From assembly GCA_030141605.1 (NCBI GenBank), contig JAQGDQ010000053.1, positions 558,001 to 622,000 of the forward strand: a stretch of DNA of 64,000 nt. Reading direction: 5' to 3'. A model generated the notes under the pieces. It ran no database searches. It was not told where the DNA came from and saw nothing but the letters and a program-made list of their open reading frames with translations. Made by a program: the position numbers and the translations under genes. This document shows positions 60,109-64,000 of the stretch, piece by piece. This DNA is from Tubiluchus corallicola. Its lineage: Eukaryota; Priapulida; Priapulimorpha; Priapulimorphida; Tubiluchidae. The number at the start of each line of letters is the position of its first letter. Position 1 is the first letter of the stretch.

Positions 60109-62435
60109 GTGTGTGGCTGTGTAAACCTGAACTTCCATATTTAGTTTATGATTTTAACTGCTTCAAATTTAATTTTTCTTACATTTGAATTCGAATAGTG
60201 TCATTTTAGTGGGGAAATAATGCTTATTCATATTTCATACTATTTATTGCATGCATATTTCATACATGACGAAATAAAAGCCCAGGTGCTTCTAACTTTT
60301 TTTGAGATTGTCTTTTGTGTGAACAGGAGTGGCTTCAAACAGGTGCCACATATCTGCAGATCTATAATAAAACCTGTTGTTGCAAACAAGTTGTTGAAAC
60401 CTTTGGAGTGCAATTGCTATTACTTTTTATCTGACATCAGTTCCGTGGGCCGACAATAAAAATACTTCTGTTTCCATCTAATCGGCCGGGTAATACTTTT
60501 TTTATCATTGGGAATTTTGTAATTTTTTCGTACGCTCATATACTTACTTGATGCAGTCAAATGAAAGCGTATTTCTGTAATTTAAAATGCAACATCATTT
60601 CTGGGAATGCAAGACACATGTTTTTCCATGGCTAACTCTTGGCAAGGGTTGCTGTTTTGTATCATGCTCATTGTATTGGAGGATACAAAGTATCGGATTT
60701 TCCGCCAAATCGGTATATTAACGGCCATGTAGTATTGCCGGTTATACCCTAATTATCAGAACATACACGTTCATGATACAAGAGAGATTATACAATAATT
60801 GATAATTATACGATAATTTAGTAATGTGAAACTAAAAAACAGTGAAAAAAGTGCATTGAAAAAATTTAGAACATTAATGCTAACCAGTGTGAAATAACCA
60901 AAGTTTGATTTCAACTGATTATAAATATTCCACGAGTCAGCTTTAAACATTTACAAAGCTTTAACAAGTACTGACTGACATCTTTTGAGCTCATGAGGTA
61001 AGACAGAAACAGATTTTTTGTGGCTGGCCTTATTAGTGGGTATTTCAGCTGGTGGAAATCAGCAAATTGCAAATGTTCAGGAAAACTTAGTAAAAATGTT
61101 GATATGATGTATGTGAGGATTATTAGTATGGAATATAACTTTGATATATTTCATAAAAATATGGTGTTAGGCTGGTTTTGTTGTTTCGTTAGGTAGATGT
61201 AGGCAACTTGTTTAAGCAATAAGCTTGGATGAGACTTTAGGATGGCTAGCTGGCTAGCACATTTAGGATGTTTTGAGAATAAAGAAACTATCATTTAAAT
61301 TACATCAGCATAATAAATTTACAGATAAAAATTGCCTGTAAATTTGTTTCCAGAAAATATTTTTTTAAAAAATTTTCACAGAAAAACATTTCCCAGAAAT
61401 ATTTTTTTTAACATATTAATCACGGCTGGGTTTTTGATTGCAAGATCTGCTATTTTAGTATGATATTTAAAGCCTTCAGTTTCTCTCTTTTTCTTTGCCC
61501 TTCCATCTTTACCTTCCTCTCGTCTTCTCTCCTTCCCTCCCTCACTCTCTCTCTCTCTCCCATCTTTGTTTCTCCCCTCTTTCTCTCTCTCCCTGAATTT
61601 GTCCAATAAATTTTACTCTTTTGCAAGATTTTTTGTAGGGTTTTGGTATACCACTTAGGAATCTCACTCTCGGGCAGTCTCAGCGTGTCACAGTCAAAAT
61701 TGGATGTCGGTAGGCCTACATTCTCCCTATACGAGCAAAATAATTTTGCTTTTTAGTGAATGAAACACCCCGAGAATGACATTCCTAAGTAGTCACCTAA
61801 CCAATTAGTTGCTGTTTCAGACAATATATTGTCCTCTTGCTCAAAATTGTCACCCTTAAAGCACGGTGAAGGAACTCTGTCATTCTACTGTGGTGTCTAT
61901 TCTTAGACACATGTCTTAGAAGTTTATCCCTTGGAAAATAAGCAGTTTTTGTTAAGCACATTACTAGACCAACACAAGACAACCTGGCCTGAAGCATATT
62001 TGAAGTGTCATTTAATAAGCAAAAACAGCGTGTGTAGTGAGTGTTTATCATGCTGCAATTTTAAGTAGCCCATCGCGAGGTGCCAGCGATGTCATTCTAA
62101 AACTCTTGTAGGCTGTACCTCGTTACTAAATTTTTTCTACCAGCGCATGCATAGAGTGCATTGAAGTAGGTGTGGATAAAGGTCTGTTTTGAGCTCAACA
62201 TTAGAAATGTCTTTACTACTGCTTTAAATGGGCTATATTATTTTTGAGATATAGTTTACTATCGATATTTCCAGAAAGGGCCTACATATCTGTTTATATT
62301 TTTTGCCTTACTCACTCTTCAGTGTCGTAATCTTGAGTGTATTCTTATGTACATTCTCATGTAGTTTATTTTAGGTTTCCAACTAGAGTGTCTTGTATAC
62401 AATGTAATGACAAACTTTGTTTTATGTTTCTTCAG
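60109..62435 (+). other. SRRM1 intron, with possible intronic poly(A) signals
   Basis: Donor gtgtgt at 60109 and acceptor ttatgtttcttcag ending at 62435. Reading through the donor ends in TAA at 60122-60124. AATAAA occurs at 60273-60278, followed within about 50 bases by T- and GT-rich sequence, and again at 60455-60460. The second half holds copy B of the THAP-bearing element. No conserved exon was found in the rest. Confidence 0.7.
61330..62250 (-). mobile_element. Decayed element with THAP zinc finger, copy B
   Basis: Homologous in the same orientation to 6.5-8.1 kb. Shared blocks include the CT-rich tract (about 61480-61600), ccaataaat, the attagaccaacacaa region, and ggctgtacctc followed by gttactaaat. 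Minus-strand frames over about 62040-61800 keep THAP pieces: LCWSSNVLNK, AYFPRDKLLR, DRVPSPCFKGDNFEQEDNIL and SETATNWLG. The second Cys-x2-His is damaged, and frameshifts and stops are present. It lies in an SRRM1 intron, antisense to the gene. About 500 bases present in copy A are absent here. Confidence 0.6.
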
Positions 62436-64000
62436 GCACAGAAGAGAAAAGAGTATACCAATGTCACCGGAAGCTCCTGTGTCAGAAATGATTTCTTTGC
62501 CACTTCATGAAAAAAAACAGCCAGAAATAAAAAGCGGTGAAGCTGTTGCTAACGATTTAGTAAAAGAGGGACCTGGTGAGGATCAAAATAAAAAAGCAGA
62601 GGTAAAAACTACAGAAAAAGATTCTAAACAAAAAGAAGCAGTCGACAATGATTTATCTAAAGATGATAAAATAGGTCCTATTAATGAAAATAATGAAACG
62701 GTAAAAAAGGATCGTAAAGACAGCGAGAAGGAGAAAGATAAAGAAAAGCAGCACAGAACTGATGAGGACAGAAGGGACAAAGATCGTGAAAAACGTAGGT
62801 CTCCATCGGCTGATTACCGAAGCCGGCGCTACAGAGATCACAATAGGCGAAGATCTTTAACACCAGATCGGAAAAATCGGAGTCGAAGAAGAAGATCTCC
62901 ATCGCCTTCTTATCGAAGAAAGTCTCCTCTTCCTCGGCGATCTCCACGTAGATCTCCTAGACCCCGTAGACCTTCACCACCTCGCCATCGTAGCCCTAGA
63001 CGTCGTAGTCCTATTCAAAGTCCACCTGCTACCCGTCACCGTAGCAGCAGTCGTCGCAGGTCTCCACCCAAGATACGACATCACAGTCCCAAACGATACT
63101 CTCCTCCACCAAGAAAAATTTCTGCTAAAGTTCCTTCCCGCCGGGATTTATCTAGCAGCAGCTCAGCTAGCTCAAGTTCGTCTAGGTCACCATCACCTGT
63201 GTCGAAGATATCACGTACTGTAAAACAACAAGCCAGCCCGTCACCTCAACGCAAACCAAAGAAACCTGCTGCAAAACCATCTTCAGCTTCCTCTGATTCT
63301 GAAGAACAAAAGGCAAAGCCTGTCTATACACGTGATGTGAAGCCTGGTTCAGTTCAAGCAAAAAGAAACTATCGCAAACAAGAAAGCAGCGAAGAGAGTG
63401 AAAGTGATTCTAGTGATAGCAGTACAGACAATGCACAAATGTATAAGCGAGATAGATCAGACTCAGCAACGCCTCCTCGTCGGCGTCCATCACCAATTCG
63501 TAAACAATCATCTCATTCTCGCAGACAGTCTCCTCCACGACGTCGCTCTCTTCCTCGCCGCCGTCCATCTCCTAGACGTGTAGAATGCCGGCTGTCACCT
63601 AAGTCAAGAAGGTCAAGGTCACCTATTAAATCTAAATCAAGAAGATCCGGGTCTTCAGACGAACTACAAAAAATGCCTGAAAAAGAAAAAAGTACTTCGC
63701 CTCGTAATAGAAAGAGACGCCTTTCCAGTGATAGATCTCCTTCCCCTGACAGACGCCGGGTTAAGAGCAATCAAATTCAAGGGACCTCAAAACCATCTGC
63801 TGCTAGGAAAAGGTCGCCATCCACAAGCTCGGAGTGTTCTTCATATGAAAGTGAAGAATTATCTCCGAAATCTAAAAAACTTGCATTACCAAAAAAGCAA
63901 AGGGTTGTTTTACCAGCCATTAAATCAAAGAAAAAAGTTTCACGCACACCTCCACAGTCTCCTGAGAGGAAAGTTAAATCGCCATCATCTTCAATGTCAC
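62436..64000 (+). CDS. SRRM1: Serine/arginine repetitive matrix protein 1, RS-domain exon (runs off window)
   Basis: The exon begins after ttcttcag and continues in frame from the PWI exon (phase 2; Arg at the junction). It stays open for all 1565 bases to the edge. The first about 110 residues form a Lys/Glu/Asp-rich acidic-basic linker. From about 62790 the sequence is RS/RRSP-type repeats (RSRRRRSPSPSYRRKSP, RRSPRRSPRPRRPSP), with Ser-rich and acidic blocks (SSSSASSSSSSRSPSP near 63160, SSEESESDSSDSSTD near 63390). This is the unstructured phosphorylated region that targets nuclear speckles. One very long exon for the region is normal for the family. The C-terminus lies outside the window. 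Reverse-strand frames here are shadows. Confidence 0.93.

Noticed and set aside
1-64000. CRISPR array, bacterial operon, phage or plasmid features
   Set aside because: The window is animal nuclear DNA with spliced genes; no regularly spaced identical repeats and no prokaryotic gene layout are present.

Overview
This is a piece of an animal (metazoan) nuclear genome: AT-rich, with genes broken into small exons by large introns, GT-AG and GC-AG splice sites, and many decayed transposons in the introns and intergenic DNA. The genes (MORC, B4GAT1, UVRAG, a neuronal-type synaptotagmin and SRRM1) are animal-typical. The repeat mix (non-LTR retrotransposons, mariner, Tigger-like, hAT-like and THAP-coding elements) fits an invertebrate. 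I cannot name the phylum from sequence alone. Exon models were built by hand: I looked for family-like peptides, bounded them with splice sites, and required every junction to keep the reading frame.

Layout. 1-8.5 kb, minus strand: the GHKL ATPase part of a MORC3/4-like gene, seven exons, running off the left edge; its first exon was not found. 9.2-16.4 kb: two decayed LINE copies of one family, plus an (AG)n tract. 17.3-26.5 kb, plus strand: a two-exon B4GAT1 with a 7.8 kb intron. 26.5-30.0 kb: gene-poor DNA between convergent genes. 30.0-45.5 kb, minus strand: a full UVRAG gene in 16 exons whose introns hold a mariner, a Tigger-like element, LINE fragments and a dispersed repeat. 45.6-48.5 kb: LINE debris. 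48.6-57.4 kb, minus strand: a complete synaptotagmin coding sequence in ten exons, with an internally deleted hAT-like element in one intron. 59-64 kb, plus strand: SRRM1, whose PWI-domain exon and long RS exon are present and whose 3' end lies outside the window.

The genes are unrelated housekeeping or cell-biology genes: chromatin, dystroglycan glycan synthesis, autophagy/endosome traffic, Ca2+-triggered exocytosis and splicing. They do not form an operon or a joint pathway. I see no CRISPR array, no operon-like defence locus and no clearly new multi-gene system. The most interesting points are two GC-AG introns that are needed to read MORC and synaptotagmin in family-like frames, two copies of a repeat carrying a degenerate THAP zinc finger, an internally deleted hAT-like element with its promoter-like region intact, a CLEAR-like E-box upstream of UVRAG, and a possible PWI-only short form of SRRM1.
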